The position numbers and the translations under genes were made by a program. From Lacipirellula parvula (GTDB lineage Bacteria; Planctomycetota; Planctomycetia; Pirellulales; Lacipirellulaceae): DNA of 64,000 nucleotides. The notes under the pieces were generated by a model. The model searched no databases, was not told the origin of the DNA, and saw nothing but the letters and a program-made list of their open reading frames with translations. Below are positions 20,047 to 28,377 of this stretch, one piece after another; the first letter of the stretch is position 1; every line of letters begins with the position of its first letter. The stretch is from the NCBI RefSeq assembly GCF_009177095.1, contig NZ_AP021861.1:2338501-2402500 (forward strand), written 5' to 3'.

Positions 20047-20262
20047 CTACCCACTCACTGCGAGCGCGCGACTACTACCGTCTGACACTTTCGGAAACTG
20101 GCTTCCGCAATTGTCGCATCGCCCGGTGGCGTGGCATACGCGGCAAACCCGACGCGCATCGATTGGCTCCCCATCCCTCGCAGGATGCGAACCTACTCCC
20201 TCGCAAACGGAACAGCGGCCCGAGTTATTGCAAGTCTTGCAAGCATTGGATGGTGTCACCAT
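20047..20262 (-). CDS. Small zinc-ribbon-like CxxC protein
   Basis: This is a 71-residue protein with four Cys pairs: CKTCNNSGRCSVC then CRVCHATGRCDNC. This C-x2-C-x4-C-x2-C spacing resembles the DnaJ Cys-rich zinc module and phage zinc-ribbon proteins. A good ribosome-binding site (GGAGG) lies 7 nt before the ATG at 20262. It probably binds two zinc ions. A role in nucleic-acid or protein binding is inference. Confidence 0.65.
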   Translation of the reverse strand: MVTPSNACKTCNNSGRCSVCEGVGSHPARDGEPIDARRVCRVCHATGRCDNCGSQFPKVSDGSSRALAVSG

Positions 20263-20949
20263 CGATTGCCTCCGTTGAGCGGAATTCTTGGCAATCCAAG
20301 CATACGCTCTAATACGGAGTGCTTGCCATGGAAATACAGGCGATTACCCATGATCATTTTACTCAAATTACCTCTGAGGCCGTCCGTGGGGAACTTGAGA
20401 TAGGTTGCTTGGTATGCGACGGTAAATCGGCAAGTCGCCGGCCGCGTATTTTTTAGCACTGAACGCGCGTTTCGATTCAGCGTTGTACGTCTCGTGGGGT
20501 GCAAGTGGAAAGTCAACCGGCCGCGTCGAAAGTTCGATCGATTCGATGACGCGGAAATCGCATTGCATGCAGAAATAGATCGCATCATCAGTCTCAAAGC
20601 GATTTCGCTCCGAGATGTAGCGGTCGGCCTTAGATATGGGCGAGGCCGACCGGGGAATTGCAGCGCTAAGATCGCGACCAAGTAACCTGTACGCCGGGCG
20701 CGGATTGATGACCTAAAAGGTTTTATTCTTCCGTTGTCAGGTTTTACAGAAATTGTGTTACAATCGCGGTTCTTGGCATTCCGTCAAAGTTGAACGTCGG
20801 TAATCTGGTCGCACTCGCAGTGGTCCTTGCCGAAGCCGCCTTGCGCGGCCTGCGGTTCCTGCGAGTTGCTCAGGGCATCGCGCGAGTTGCGGCTCGCGCG
20901 ATGCTTATTCAAAAGGAACGCTGCCACCAAGAATTGCAGGGCAGGTGGA
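20263..20949. other. Long gap with only weak coding signals
   Basis: About 690 bp without a convincing gene. A minus-strand frame at 20368-20568 (MQCDFRVIESIEL, preceded in frame by DDAIYFC) reads protein-like but lacks a start with a ribosome-binding site, so it may be a decayed gene. TTTTACAG and TTACAAT at 20740-20765 could be promoter parts for the rightward gene at 20950, but their spacing is poor. Confidence 0.4.
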
Positions 20950-21183
20950 ATGGACTCGTCAGTAGTAGGTGGGAGTAACGCCGAGGCTCACACCGCGAAG
21001 GTCGATGGCCGAAAGATCAATTGCGAAACGCTTGCGGACGCCATCGCCTTGAAGATCGCAGAACACGCCGCCACGGTTGGCAAGCTGGACCTGCTTGAGG
21101 AACTAACGCCTGAGAATCTTAGCAAGATTGCTCGGAAATACGGCTTCGAAGCCATCGCCGATGCGATTGAAGCTTTGCAGTAG
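20950..21183 (+). CDS. Element hypothetical protein (77 aa)
   Basis: This is a 77-residue protein starting MDSSVVGGSNAEAHTAKVDG. AGGTGG lies just upstream. The body is helical and ends KIARKYGFEAIADAIEALQ. It has a diverged, frameshifted copy at 21652. Not recognised as a known family; the small acidic helical form could be a TA antitoxin or structural cofactor, but nothing decides it. It is one of the few rightward genes of the element. Confidence 0.55.
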   Translation: MDSSVVGGSNAEAHTAKVDGRKINCETLADAIALKIAEHAATVGKLDLLEELTPENLSKIARKYGFEAIADAIEALQ

Positions 21184-21338
21184 CTGCGTACTTAATCGCG
21201 CGTCGCAGGAGACCGTCGCAAGTTTCTAGGGGACTGGCGACGGTCTTTTATGCAGTCTTTGCTATCTCTAGCGGAACTGCTACAAGTTCAGCCAGTGGTA
21301 CGTCGGATTATGCAGCGGCCGTTCTCTACTTCGCATCA

Positions 21339-21551
21339 ATGCCAATCTATGACCAGTTGCCAAACGTCTTCGCTTGGGAACAGGCAGGACAGTGGTATTT
21401 CGTACAAGATCGAACTGCCGCCCCGCCTGAAGCCGTAGAGGCTCGCTGTTTCAATGACGGAACAGCGAATGTACTTTCCATTAATCGAGGCACGAGCGGC
21501 GTCTTCGTGCGCGACGCCATGCCTTGGAACGGCCGGGCGAGGGGTCAGTAG
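21339..21551 (+). CDS. Possible small hypothetical protein
   Basis: This 70-residue frame begins MPIYDQLPNVFAWEQAGQWYFVQD. Its composition (aromatic, acidic) is protein-like. No ribosome-binding site is evident before the ATG and no homolog is visible in the window. It lies between the 77-residue gene and its decayed duplicate, and may be a fragment. Confidence 0.35.
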   Translation: MPIYDQLPNVFAWEQAGQWYFVQDRTAAPPEAVEARCFNDGTANVLSINRGTSGVFVRDAMPWNGRARGQ

Positions 21552-21651
21552 AATACTGCAATCTTCCGCCACAAATTGCAGTCGCCGGCGATAATTGTTT
21601 ACTTATACTCCCGCAGTAGCTACTTTCCCGTAACTATTGCAGGCAGACGAG

Positions 21652-21891
21652 ATGTCGTCATCAGTCATTGGGCGAAGAAGCGCGGAACCGCACACCGTCG
21701 AAGTCGATGGGCGATTAATTCAATGTGCGACTTTAGCCGACGCATTCGCGATCAAGGTGGCTGAGCATATCGCAACGGCACGATTTGCTGGGCTCGACGA
21801 TCGGGGGGCCTTAGCGCCTAGCCCATGTATCGCGCAAGTACGGCTTCGACGCAATTGCTGATGCAATCGCGATCTACAACGCCACCACCAT
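21652..21891 (+). pseudogene. Frameshifted duplicate of the 77-aa gene
   Basis: It begins MSSSVIGRRSAEPHTVEVDG and aligns with the protein at 20950 (MDSSVVGGSNAEAHTAKVDG), continuing through TLADAFAIKVAEHIATA. After 21805 the frame is lost. The downstream homologous segment SRKYGFDAIADAIAIY appears in another frame. A 3' deletion/insertion around 21810-21825 explains the break. The remnant overlaps the end of the minus-strand gene at 21874. Confidence 0.6.
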
Positions 21892-22335
21892 CCCCAACAA
21901 CGCGGCGACGACGCTCATTCCCACCAATGCCGACCGCAGCGTGAACTGGCGGCCGATGCGAATCGCCGCGACGGCGGCGAGGGCGAAGACGAGTGCGGCG
22001 TACCAATGTGGGAAGTAGACCCCATAGCTCAGACGGCCGAATGCTCCGCTGGCGTGTATGAGGGATAGCAAACGATCATCGATTGTGGACTCAAACGCCA
22101 CTGAGTGTCGCCACAGGAGGTTGTTTGCGGCGAGATACGCAGACGCTTCCTTGTCTAATAGCTGAACGGAAACCGTTCCCGGCATTGATTGCAAATTTAC
22201 TGTGCGTGTGCGATAGACGTACGACGGAACATTGATGAAGTCCCAAGCCGCATGGCTACGCCACCACAACGCCAAGCAGCCCACGCTCGCCGCTAGACAA
22301 ATCGCCGCCAAGGTGTAGCGTAGGGCTTTCAGCAT
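21874..22335 (-). CDS. Planctomycete two-helix membrane protein (MLKA family copy 1)
   Basis: This is a 153-residue protein. The N-terminal helix LKALRYTLAAICLAASVGCLALWW and a C-terminal region with two helices (WYAALVFALAAVAAI, FTLRSALVGMSVVAALLG) frame a polar extracytoplasmic domain of about 70 residues. Two paralogs at 36773 and 37221 share both ends nearly word for word but differ in the middle. The function is unknown. This copy lies inside the tRNA-Ser element, while its sisters lie in the adjoining host region. Confidence 0.7.
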   Translation of the reverse strand: MLKALRYTLAAICLAASVGCLALWWRSHAAWDFINVPSYVYRTRTVNLQSMPGTVSVQLLDKEASAYLAANNLLWRHSVAFESTIDDRLLSLIHASGAFGRLSYGVYFPHWYAALVFALAAVAAIRIGRQFTLRSALVGMSVVAALLGMVVAL

Positions 22336-22401
22336 CGATGGGGCCGGGGTTAGTCCGCCTACAGAACCGGAATTCTCAACCGGCTCATTCTGCCGGCTCG
22401 A

Positions 22402-23895
22402 TTAGCCGCATGCCGCTGCTACTTTGCCGATCAAATCAGCTAGCTCATCGTGTAATTCTGGGGCGGTTGCGAACTCGTCTACGACGAAGCTCGCCAGTTG
22501 CTTCTTGCTGCGTCTAAGTCCATTGTACTCAATGGTGCCTCTTTCGAGATCGATCGCTCCGACCTGACTTACGTCGCAGCTAAACGCGCGAGCCACAATC
22601 GCCTTGGGATAGTAGTACTCGATGCCATTAAGGCTCCATACATGAATGTTATTCTTCGGAACCCCCTGCTTCTCAATTGCTCCTAAGTCGGCACTGTAAA
22701 CTTTATCCAAGACCACGAAAAGTCGCTCACGAAACGGACTTGAGTGAAGATCGCCAAATGCCTGCTTAATGATTTCGATTTTCTTCGGAACTCCGCCATC
22801 CCCGTCCGCCTTGACAATAGCGACGGTTCTGTCGGGAATCGAGAGCGAGAAAACTTTCCGTAAATATGCGATGTCGCAATCACCCTCAACGATTACTATC
22901 GCTGAAGGCAGGAACAAGCTCTCTAAGTGATTGCCGAGCATATTCAGCTGGAGGTCGTGAAGCTCGCTGAATGATTTGATGCCCGCGATGCTGATTGTGT
23001 TATCGAGCTTAGTCACAACGAAGTTGTTGGACAGATTTCGCTTATCTAAAAACAGGTGGGAATGCGTTGCCAAGATGACGTGCTTGAGGTGAGGAAAATT
23101 TGCTTCCAATTCGCCGCTATTGCAAAAGAAATTGCTGAGAATCCCTTGTATGCGAGGGCTAAGGCCTATTTCCGGTTCGTCGATTAGCACCGTATGGAAT
23201 CTTTTGTCGAGCAATACGCCCAGTAGTGTCATGAGAAGTCGTGTTCCACTGCTCGCGTACCGAAGATTCTGGCCATCCATTGCGACGTAGTATGGACTCA
23301 GGAGGTTGCCCGGGTCAGACATGCGAAGTTCAAATTTGTTGCCAAGGAGAGATTCTGCAACCTTGAATAGTTGTTTACGTTCGCTGTCGTTGAGTGACGC
23401 TATTATGCGATCCAAAGTAAGTTCGCAGCCCTCGGTATTCATCCGCGCGGCAACGAAATTATTCTCAAAGTTCCGGTAAATCTGGCGATGCTCATCTCTC
23501 GCAATCGAGCGAGAGTTTAATTGGTCAATTTGCGAAAAGCGGCTGCATCCCAGCAGGTATCCTTCACAACCTACAATCTTCTGTATGTGCTTCAGCAGAA
23601 AACTTTTTCCGCCATTGTTAGGCCCTGAAAGAACGGTCAGACGACCGGCCTTCCTATCTTCCCAAAACGTGTCGACAGGCGGATTGAAAGCTATGGGACT
23701 TACTTCAATGTCTGCGAACGCGATAGAATTGTTCACGAATCGCATGGTGCCAGTTGCGACATTAGTGTGCGGCTCAACTTGCCCGATCGAAGCGAGGTAC
23801 TGGAGATTGTCGAACGTGCATGGTCCGTTCCAAGTTACGCTGCGACCATCAAAGTAATACCAATCATCGCCGCTGCTGTGCATTGGAACCGCCAT
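22402..23895 (-). CDS. GYF-domain OLD-like ATPase/nuclease
   Basis: This is a 497-residue protein. Residues about 10-50 (WYYFDGRSVTWNGPCTFDNLQYL) match a GYF_2/DUF4339 domain. A P-loop ATPase follows with Walker A LSGPNNGGKSFLLKHI, an ABC-like signature region (YASSGTRLLMTLLG) and Walker B VLIDEPEIGLSPRIQG. From about residue 330 a TOPRIM-like half shows IVIVEGDCDIAYLRKV and a later acidic LFVVLDKVYSADL. This is the plan of OLD-family ATP-dependent nucleases, several of which defend against phages. The GYF fusion is unusual. Codon use is more AT-rich than the host genes nearby. It is a likely cargo defence gene, but nuclease activity is inferred. Confidence 0.75.
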   Translation of the reverse strand: MAVPMHSSGDDWYYFDGRSVTWNGPCTFDNLQYLASIGQVEPHTNVATGTMRFVNNSIAFADIEVSPIAFNPPVDTFWEDRKAGRLTVLSGPNNGGKSFLLKHIQKIVGCEGYLLGCSRFSQIDQLNSRSIARDEHRQIYRNFENNFVAARMNTEGCELTLDRIIASLNDSERKQLFKVAESLLGNKFELRMSDPGNLLSPYYVAMDGQNLRYASSGTRLLMTLLGVLLDKRFHTVLIDEPEIGLSPRIQGILSNFFCNSGELEANFPHLKHVILATHSHLFLDKRNLSNNFVVTKLDNTISIAGIKSFSELHDLQLNMLGNHLESLFLPSAIVIVEGDCDIAYLRKVFSLSIPDRTVAIVKADGDGGVPKKIEIIKQAFGDLHSSPFRERLFVVLDKVYSADLGAIEKQGVPKNNIHVWSLNGIEYYYPKAIVARAFSCDVSQVGAIDLERGTIEYNGLRRSKKQLASFVVDEFATAPELHDELADLIGKVAAACG

Positions 23896-23915
23896 GCTCT
23901 GGTTGAGACCTGCGA

Positions 23916-23934
23916 CTTAAAGAATCGCTTTAAG
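23916..23934. promoter_or_regulatory. Palindrome upstream of the OLD-like gene
   Basis: CTTAAAG (23916-23922) and CTTTAAG (23928-23934) form a perfect 7-bp inverted repeat around AATCG, 20-40 bp before the start codon at 23895. Its position suits an operator or start-proximal hairpin. Confidence 0.4.
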
Positions 23935-24032
23935 ATACAATGGCGTCGACTTCTCTGCGAGTGAGTCAATTCAAGCCAGCCCACCAACGCCCCCTCCGTG
24001 GAGCGTTGCGGGCGACTAGCTTCCCGGGGCGA

Positions 24033-26123
24033 TCAGCCTGGGCCGCCGGGGATGCCCCCTTCGAAGGTCATCCTTTCGAGCAGCTTGGCACCGTTCTTGT
24101 CGATGCTCGTCAGCAAATCGACTTCACGGCTTCGGCCGCCGAACTGTTGCGAAGCGAAGCTGGCGTCGAGCGTGGCAATCGCTTTGCCGCCGGAACCGAC
24201 CCCAGCCATTTCGCCGGCGTTAGCAATAGCGGGGTCCAAGCGGTCGCGTTCGAACGTCGCTTGCGCGTCGATCTTGGCTTGAGCTTCCGCCGCTGCGGCC
24301 TTTGCTTCCTCGCGAGACGAAGCCGCAGCAGCCTTCGCGGCGTCAACCTTGGCGCGGGCGGCGTCAATCGCTGCTTGCGCTTCCTTGTTCGCCGCCGAGT
24401 CTGCGGCGTTCATATCGCCGCCAATGATGCCGGCGGCACCGGCGTCGGTCTGGCGACTGCGATTGCGGTCGGCTTCGGCCGCCGCTTCCCGGGCAGCAGA
24501 GCGGGCCGCTGCGGCCCCCGAACGGTTGCCTTTTTCTTCCTCGGCTTTCGCCACTATGTCGGCGTTCTTTGCAGCAACGTCTTTTTCAACTTTGTTGATA
24601 TAGACTTCGTTACTGCCGCCGATATCGATGGTGTATTCGCGAATCTTGAGTGCCATTTTCTGGAACAAAGCAATGACGCGATTCGTTGCTCGCAACGTTG
24701 CCGAAACGATGTCGGTCCAGACGTTAGCGAACCAAACCCCCACGTTGTCGATCGTGGACGCGAAGAATTCGACGGTGTGCGACCAACTGCGCTCGACCAT
24801 TCCCCAGACGGCGTTCACGCCAAGCAGCATTCCGCCCCAGACGGAGTGCCACACGTTCGCGATGCCGGCCAAGGCATTATGCCACGTCTCGCGGATGCCT
24901 TGCGTGCCCTGAAGCCAGAGCAATTGCAGCCCTGCCCAAAGCACTTCGCCCGCTTGCTGAACGTCGCCGGCCATAAGGGCATCGGCCATGCCGCCGAACG
25001 TCGCCGTTACCGTTTCGAATAGCCCCGCCATATAGGTCCGGCCCATCTCGGTCGACGTGGCGAACCAATAGCCGAGCGCGGCCAACGCTGTGACGGCTAG
25101 ACCGATTGGCGAAAGCATCGCGCCGATAACTGCGGAAACTGCTGCGAAGGCGGACACGAAACCGCCGACAGCCATTGATGCTAAGCCGAACGCGGCACCG
25201 ATCGTTAGCAGCGCCGCGGCCCCGCCGACAATCGCCGTGATGGTCCAAAATACTGTCGTGGCAAGCGAAGCGTTTTCGCGAACGAAGTTGGCGACGTAAG
25301 GAACGGCGTCGTTCATCGCTTGCAGGAAACCGGTGAACATCGGCAGCAAGGCTTGACCGAACGGCCGCACCGCTAACGCGATGCCCGCTTTGAACCGGGC
25401 CCAAAGCCCGTCGGCGGTTCCGTTGACCCGCTTCAAGAGCCCGTGGAATCGACCGCCTTCGCTGGTTGCAGACTGGAACGCTTCGGCAACTTCGCCAGCG
25501 GCGATGCCGCCCGATTCCATCCGCTTAGCCAAAGACTTCATGTCTTCGCCGGTGGTGCGGCTGATTTCTTGCAGCGGGTTGAAGCCCGCTTCCACCATCT
25601 GCAAGACTTCCTGCGCCATGAGGCGACCTTTCGCTTGGACCTGCCCAAACGCCAAGGCTAAGCGGCTTAGCTTCTCCGAGTCGCCGGCGGCGACTTCGGC
25701 GAGATTCTGAACGATCGGAATCACCTTGCCGGCTTCAACGCCAAAGCCCAACATGGTTCGCGTTGCTTCCTGCAACGTTTCAACCGAGTAGGGCGAGACG
25801 GTCGCGAACTTTTCGAGACTCGTCAAAATTCGCTTCGTCTCATCGGCTGAGCCCGTGAAGGTTTCGAACTGCGCAGTTGCCGATTGCAGATTGGCGGCGA
25901 GCTTTACCGGCCACAGCAGAGCCGCACCGGCCCCCGCGCCCACCAGCAAACGTTGAATACCGGCGAACCCGCCGCCGGCGGCACCGAACGAACCGACGTT
26001 GCGGAAGCTCGCGCCGATCTTCGCGAGCTTTGATTGCATTTTGTTCAGCCCTTGGCTGACTTTGTCTTGGAGCGAAAGCGTAATTACCGCTTTCCCTGAA
26101 TCGAGTGTTGCCCTACTAGGCAT
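24033..26123 (-). CDS. Phage tail tape measure protein
   Basis: This is a 696-residue protein. The N-terminal 250 residues match the tape-measure N-terminal domain (SLQDKVSQGLNKMQSKLAKIG, FETFTGSADETKRILTSL, GDSEKLSRLALAFGQVQAKG, SRTTGEDMKSLAKRM). The middle has several hydrophobic helices (about 285-360), and the C-terminus is a long Ala/Lys/Glu coiled coil (AAAAARSAAREAAAEADRN). Tape measure proteins set tail length and help DNA entry. At 696 residues it would imply a tail of roughly 100 nm by the usual scaling. It lies downstream of the probable tail chaperone gene. Confidence 0.88.
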   Translation of the reverse strand: MPSRATLDSGKAVITLSLQDKVSQGLNKMQSKLAKIGASFRNVGSFGAAGGGFAGIQRLLVGAGAGAALLWPVKLAANLQSATAQFETFTGSADETKRILTSLEKFATVSPYSVETLQEATRTMLGFGVEAGKVIPIVQNLAEVAAGDSEKLSRLALAFGQVQAKGRLMAQEVLQMVEAGFNPLQEISRTTGEDMKSLAKRMESGGIAAGEVAEAFQSATSEGGRFHGLLKRVNGTADGLWARFKAGIALAVRPFGQALLPMFTGFLQAMNDAVPYVANFVRENASLATTVFWTITAIVGGAAALLTIGAAFGLASMAVGGFVSAFAAVSAVIGAMLSPIGLAVTALAALGYWFATSTEMGRTYMAGLFETVTATFGGMADALMAGDVQQAGEVLWAGLQLLWLQGTQGIRETWHNALAGIANVWHSVWGGMLLGVNAVWGMVERSWSHTVEFFASTIDNVGVWFANVWTDIVSATLRATNRVIALFQKMALKIREYTIDIGGSNEVYINKVEKDVAAKNADIVAKAEEEKGNRSGAAAARSAAREAAAEADRNRSRQTDAGAAGIIGGDMNAADSAANKEAQAAIDAARAKVDAAKAAAASSREEAKAAAAEAQAKIDAQATFERDRLDPAIANAGEMAGVGSGGKAIATLDASFASQQFGGRSREVDLLTSIDKNGAKLLERMTFEGGIPGGPG

Positions 26124-26131
26124 ATATCTAA

Positions 26132-26200
26132 GGGCGTAGCGCCCTTCCCCTTAATGTTTGAAGAATCAGAATGTTGCGGCGCAGGGGGAAGGGCGCGCCC
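26132..26200. repeat. Inverted repeat between chaperone and tape-measure genes
   Basis: The segment 26132-26150 (GGGCGTAGCGCCCTTCCCC) is mirrored at 26184-26200 (GGGGGAAGGGCGCGCCC). The arms could form a long hairpin in the mRNA between the two tail genes, perhaps lowering tape measure expression. Confidence 0.5.
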
Positions 26201-26207
26201 GAAGTGA

Positions 26208-26672
26208 TTAGCCAGCGGCGCTGGCTAGAAGTTGTTTGACGCCGCCTTCAATCGTTCCCGCGATTGCGGCGGAGTATGCCGGCGACCTCATGTCGGCGAG
26301 AATTTCCGCGCCAACGCGCTGCATCGCATCTTGATAGTTTTCGAAGGTCTGGCGGATGAACTCACGCGATGCGAGGGGGGCCCAAAGAGCGAAAGCTTCG
26401 GCTAACGCACGGTGCGCTGCGGCGAAAACGTCGCCGTCGATCGAATCGAAGAACGCGTCTTCAGTGACGCCGAGCGTTTCGGCTTGACGCTTTACGAGCG
26501 TCCACAGAATCTTGCCGAACGTGTAAGGGTCTGCCTGAAGGGCGCAGACCGTTTCGACGTGGTCCGGTGCACCTAGGTCGATGAAGCACCGCGACTTGAT
26601 CGAATGGACCGAACCCATGCTAAGTTGCAGTGACCACTCGTGACCGCCAGCGTTGAACGTATTGCTATACAT
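26208..26672 (-). CDS. Probable tail assembly chaperone
   Basis: This is a 154-residue protein. The start MYSNTFNAGGHEWSLQL is followed by a helical domain with LGVTEDAFFDSIDGD and a C-terminal helix. Size, composition and position just before the tape measure gene fit tail assembly chaperones (lambda gpG-like, or the DUF-type chaperones of Siphoviridae). The core segment resembles those that read wt-LxxGxxWxLxL at the N-terminus. No programmed slippery site was seen. The assignment leans on context. Confidence 0.5.
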   Translation of the reverse strand: MYSNTFNAGGHEWSLQLSMGSVHSIKSRCFIDLGAPDHVETVCALQADPYTFGKILWTLVKRQAETLGVTEDAFFDSIDGDVFAAAHRALAEAFALWAPLASREFIRQTFENYQDAMQRVGAEILADMRSPAYSAAIAGTIEGGVKQLLASAAG

Positions 26673-26762
26673 TGAAAGTTCTCTTGTGGGAGTGAAAGTA
26701 AAACCGAGCGAGCGCCGCGCAAAGGAAACAACAAAACGACGCCCGCCCGGCAGCGAAAAGGG

Positions 26763-26993
26763 TTACGAAGTGAACACGCCGAACAGCGAAGCCGTCGCGG
26801 CAGTAACTTTGAAGGCTTTAAGGTCCAACTGCGTTCCCGCAACTACCGGCATGCCGGTAACGCCAGTGCCATCGCTGTTGAGGATGGAAACTTCGCCGAC
26901 CGTGCCGACGTAAATGAACTCAAGCGAATCCGGTAGCGGCTCGTCGCTAGGCACGATTTGGCGGACATAGCCGCCAGCTTTGAAAGTTGTCAT
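26763..26993 (-). CDS. Small phage structural-like protein
   Basis: This is a 76-residue protein, mostly beta: GGYVRQIVPSDEPLPDSLEFIYVGTVGEVSILNSDG, then VVAGTQLDLKAFKVTAATA. The pattern of an initial P-SD-x-P-L-P segment followed by a gly-rich strand and a V-x-AG-T-x-LPL-like strand resembles small spike-base or tail-adaptor proteins of phages and gene-transfer agents. It lies in the tail cluster. I cannot name its exact family. Confidence 0.5.
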   Translation of the reverse strand: MTTFKAGGYVRQIVPSDEPLPDSLEFIYVGTVGEVSILNSDGTGVTGMPVVAGTQLDLKAFKVTAATASLFGVFTS

Positions 26994-27066
26994 GGTGATT
27001 TTCCCCCTTTAATGGGTTGGTTGGAGCGGCGGGGCGGGGGAAGGACGCCCATCCGCGGAAATGAAA

Positions 27067-27471
27067 CTAGGCCGCCGGCTTAGTGCCGAACGGACGGAAA
27101 CTGCCTTGGCTCATGCGAATGCCTTTGCGGGGATTCGCCTTGGCTTCGCTGGCGTCGACTTGCGTTTTCAACTCGTCGATATCCTGCGACAGCTTTTTAA
27201 GCTCAGCGATTTTCACCGCATCGGCGGCTTGCTGTGCTGCCAGTTGCTTAGCCTTCGCGCCTTTGTCGACTACTGGCGCGGCGGGTTTCGCCGGAGTAGC
27301 TTTCTTAGCCAGGTGACGGTTCACCGCGTCGCGAGGCGTGTCGACGCCGACACGATAATCAGCGACCCGTTCGCCATCGACGAACATGACGCCTTCGTTG
27401 ATGACGCAGCCGCGATTGAACCGCGACGGTCGATTGTCTTGAATCAGATTGAAACGAGTATCCAGAACCAT
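27067..27471 (-). CDS. Element hypothetical protein with coiled-coil end
   Basis: This is a 134-residue protein. An N-terminal compact segment (RFNLIQDNRPSRFNRGCVINEGVMFVDGERV) is followed by an Ala/Lys-rich linker, then a coiled coil (ADAVKIAELKKLSQDIDELKTQVD). It lies between two other tail-cluster hypotheticals on the same strand. It may be a small virion component or scaffold, but no motif decides this. Confidence 0.6.
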   Translation of the reverse strand: MVLDTRFNLIQDNRPSRFNRGCVINEGVMFVDGERVADYRVGVDTPRDAVNRHLAKKATPAKPAAPVVDKGAKAKQLAAQQAADAVKIAELKKLSQDIDELKTQVDASEAKANPRKGIRMSQGSFRPFGTKPAA

Positions 27472-27585
27472 CTTCTCTCTTTCCTTAGTGTTGAAGGCTT
27501 TGCGGCGACGCGGCTCGGAGCTAGAACACCGCGTCGCCGCTCGACCTTTGTCGCCGTCAACGAGACGGCGACGTTCCTATTCCGA

Positions 27586-28377
27586 CTAGCAGCCGGCGAG
27601 CCGTTTCACGACCGTCGCCAGTGCGGCTTCGGCGTCAGCAACACGGGCCTTGCCCGTGGTCACTTCCGCCACCGCGGCTTGGTGTTGCTCGACGGCGGTT
27701 CCGGCCTTCGCGTTCGCGGCTTGCCACTCCGACGATTGCCGAACTAAGTGGCTGAATGCGACCTTGGCCGCTTCGCCGTTGTCCGGGTAAGCCGGTTGCG
27801 ATTCGACGCTTACGCCAGCGGCGTTGAGCTTCACAACCACCGCCTTTTCAGTTTCAACAAGTCCTTCGTCGCAGGTTTCCCGGAATGTCTTCAACTCGCC
27901 AGCCCGAATCGTAGCGCGCTCGACGAACTCGCGTTGCAGCAGCACGGCACGTTGCGACAACGTCAGTTCGCTGCGGTTGATGGCTTCGCGACGAGTCGCC
28001 AGCTGTTCGACGGTCACGGTTTCAGGGTTGTCGCAGCAGTGTGCCTTGGCTTCGGCATACTTCACGGCGTCGGCGTTCCACGCCGAGACGGACTCATTGT
28101 GCCCGGCGTCATCGGCCAAGCAGCCGGGGGTTAGGCCGGCTTCAACGACTGCCATGGCCCGCGGCTTCACGAAGCCGACAATCTGCGGCTTTGCCGTGAC
28201 CGCGACCGGAGCGGTCGGCAGCGGGGCAGCAGCGACGACGGGGCCGGGGTTGGCCGCCAGCGTCTCGGCGGCTTCGGCGCGAGCGGCGGCGCGCTCGGTT
28301 TTATCTGCCAGGAGCGTCGCCTGCTGGGGAGTGAGGGTTGCCGGCGCGACCGGCTTCGGGGGAGACATGACACTCAT
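27586..28377 (-). CDS. Element hypothetical protein, Ala-rich helical
   Basis: This is a 263-residue protein. A Pro/Ala-rich N-terminus (residues 1-75) precedes a largely helical body (VEQLATRREAINRSELTLSQRAVLLQ) ending in an Ala/Val coiled coil and Cys. A Cys pair lies in AKAHCCDNPETV. It is the first gene downstream of the candidate origin on the minus strand. A virion or scaffold role is possible from context only. Confidence 0.6.
   Translation of the reverse strand: MSVMSPPKPVAPATLTPQQATLLADKTERAAARAEAAETLAANPGPVVAAAPLPTAPVAVTAKPQIVGFVKPRAMAVVEAGLTPGCLADDAGHNESVSAWNADAVKYAEAKAHCCDNPETVTVEQLATRREAINRSELTLSQRAVLLQREFVERATIRAGELKTFRETCDEGLVETEKAVVVKLNAAGVSVESQPAYPDNGEAAKVAFSHLVRQSSEWQAANAKAGTAVEQHQAAVAEVTTGKARVADAEAALATVVKRLAGC

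Noticed and set aside
20256-20681. 141-codon minus-strand frame in the element gap
   Set aside because: Basic, low-order composition, and it overlaps the well-supported start region of the CxxC gene with no ribosome-binding site.
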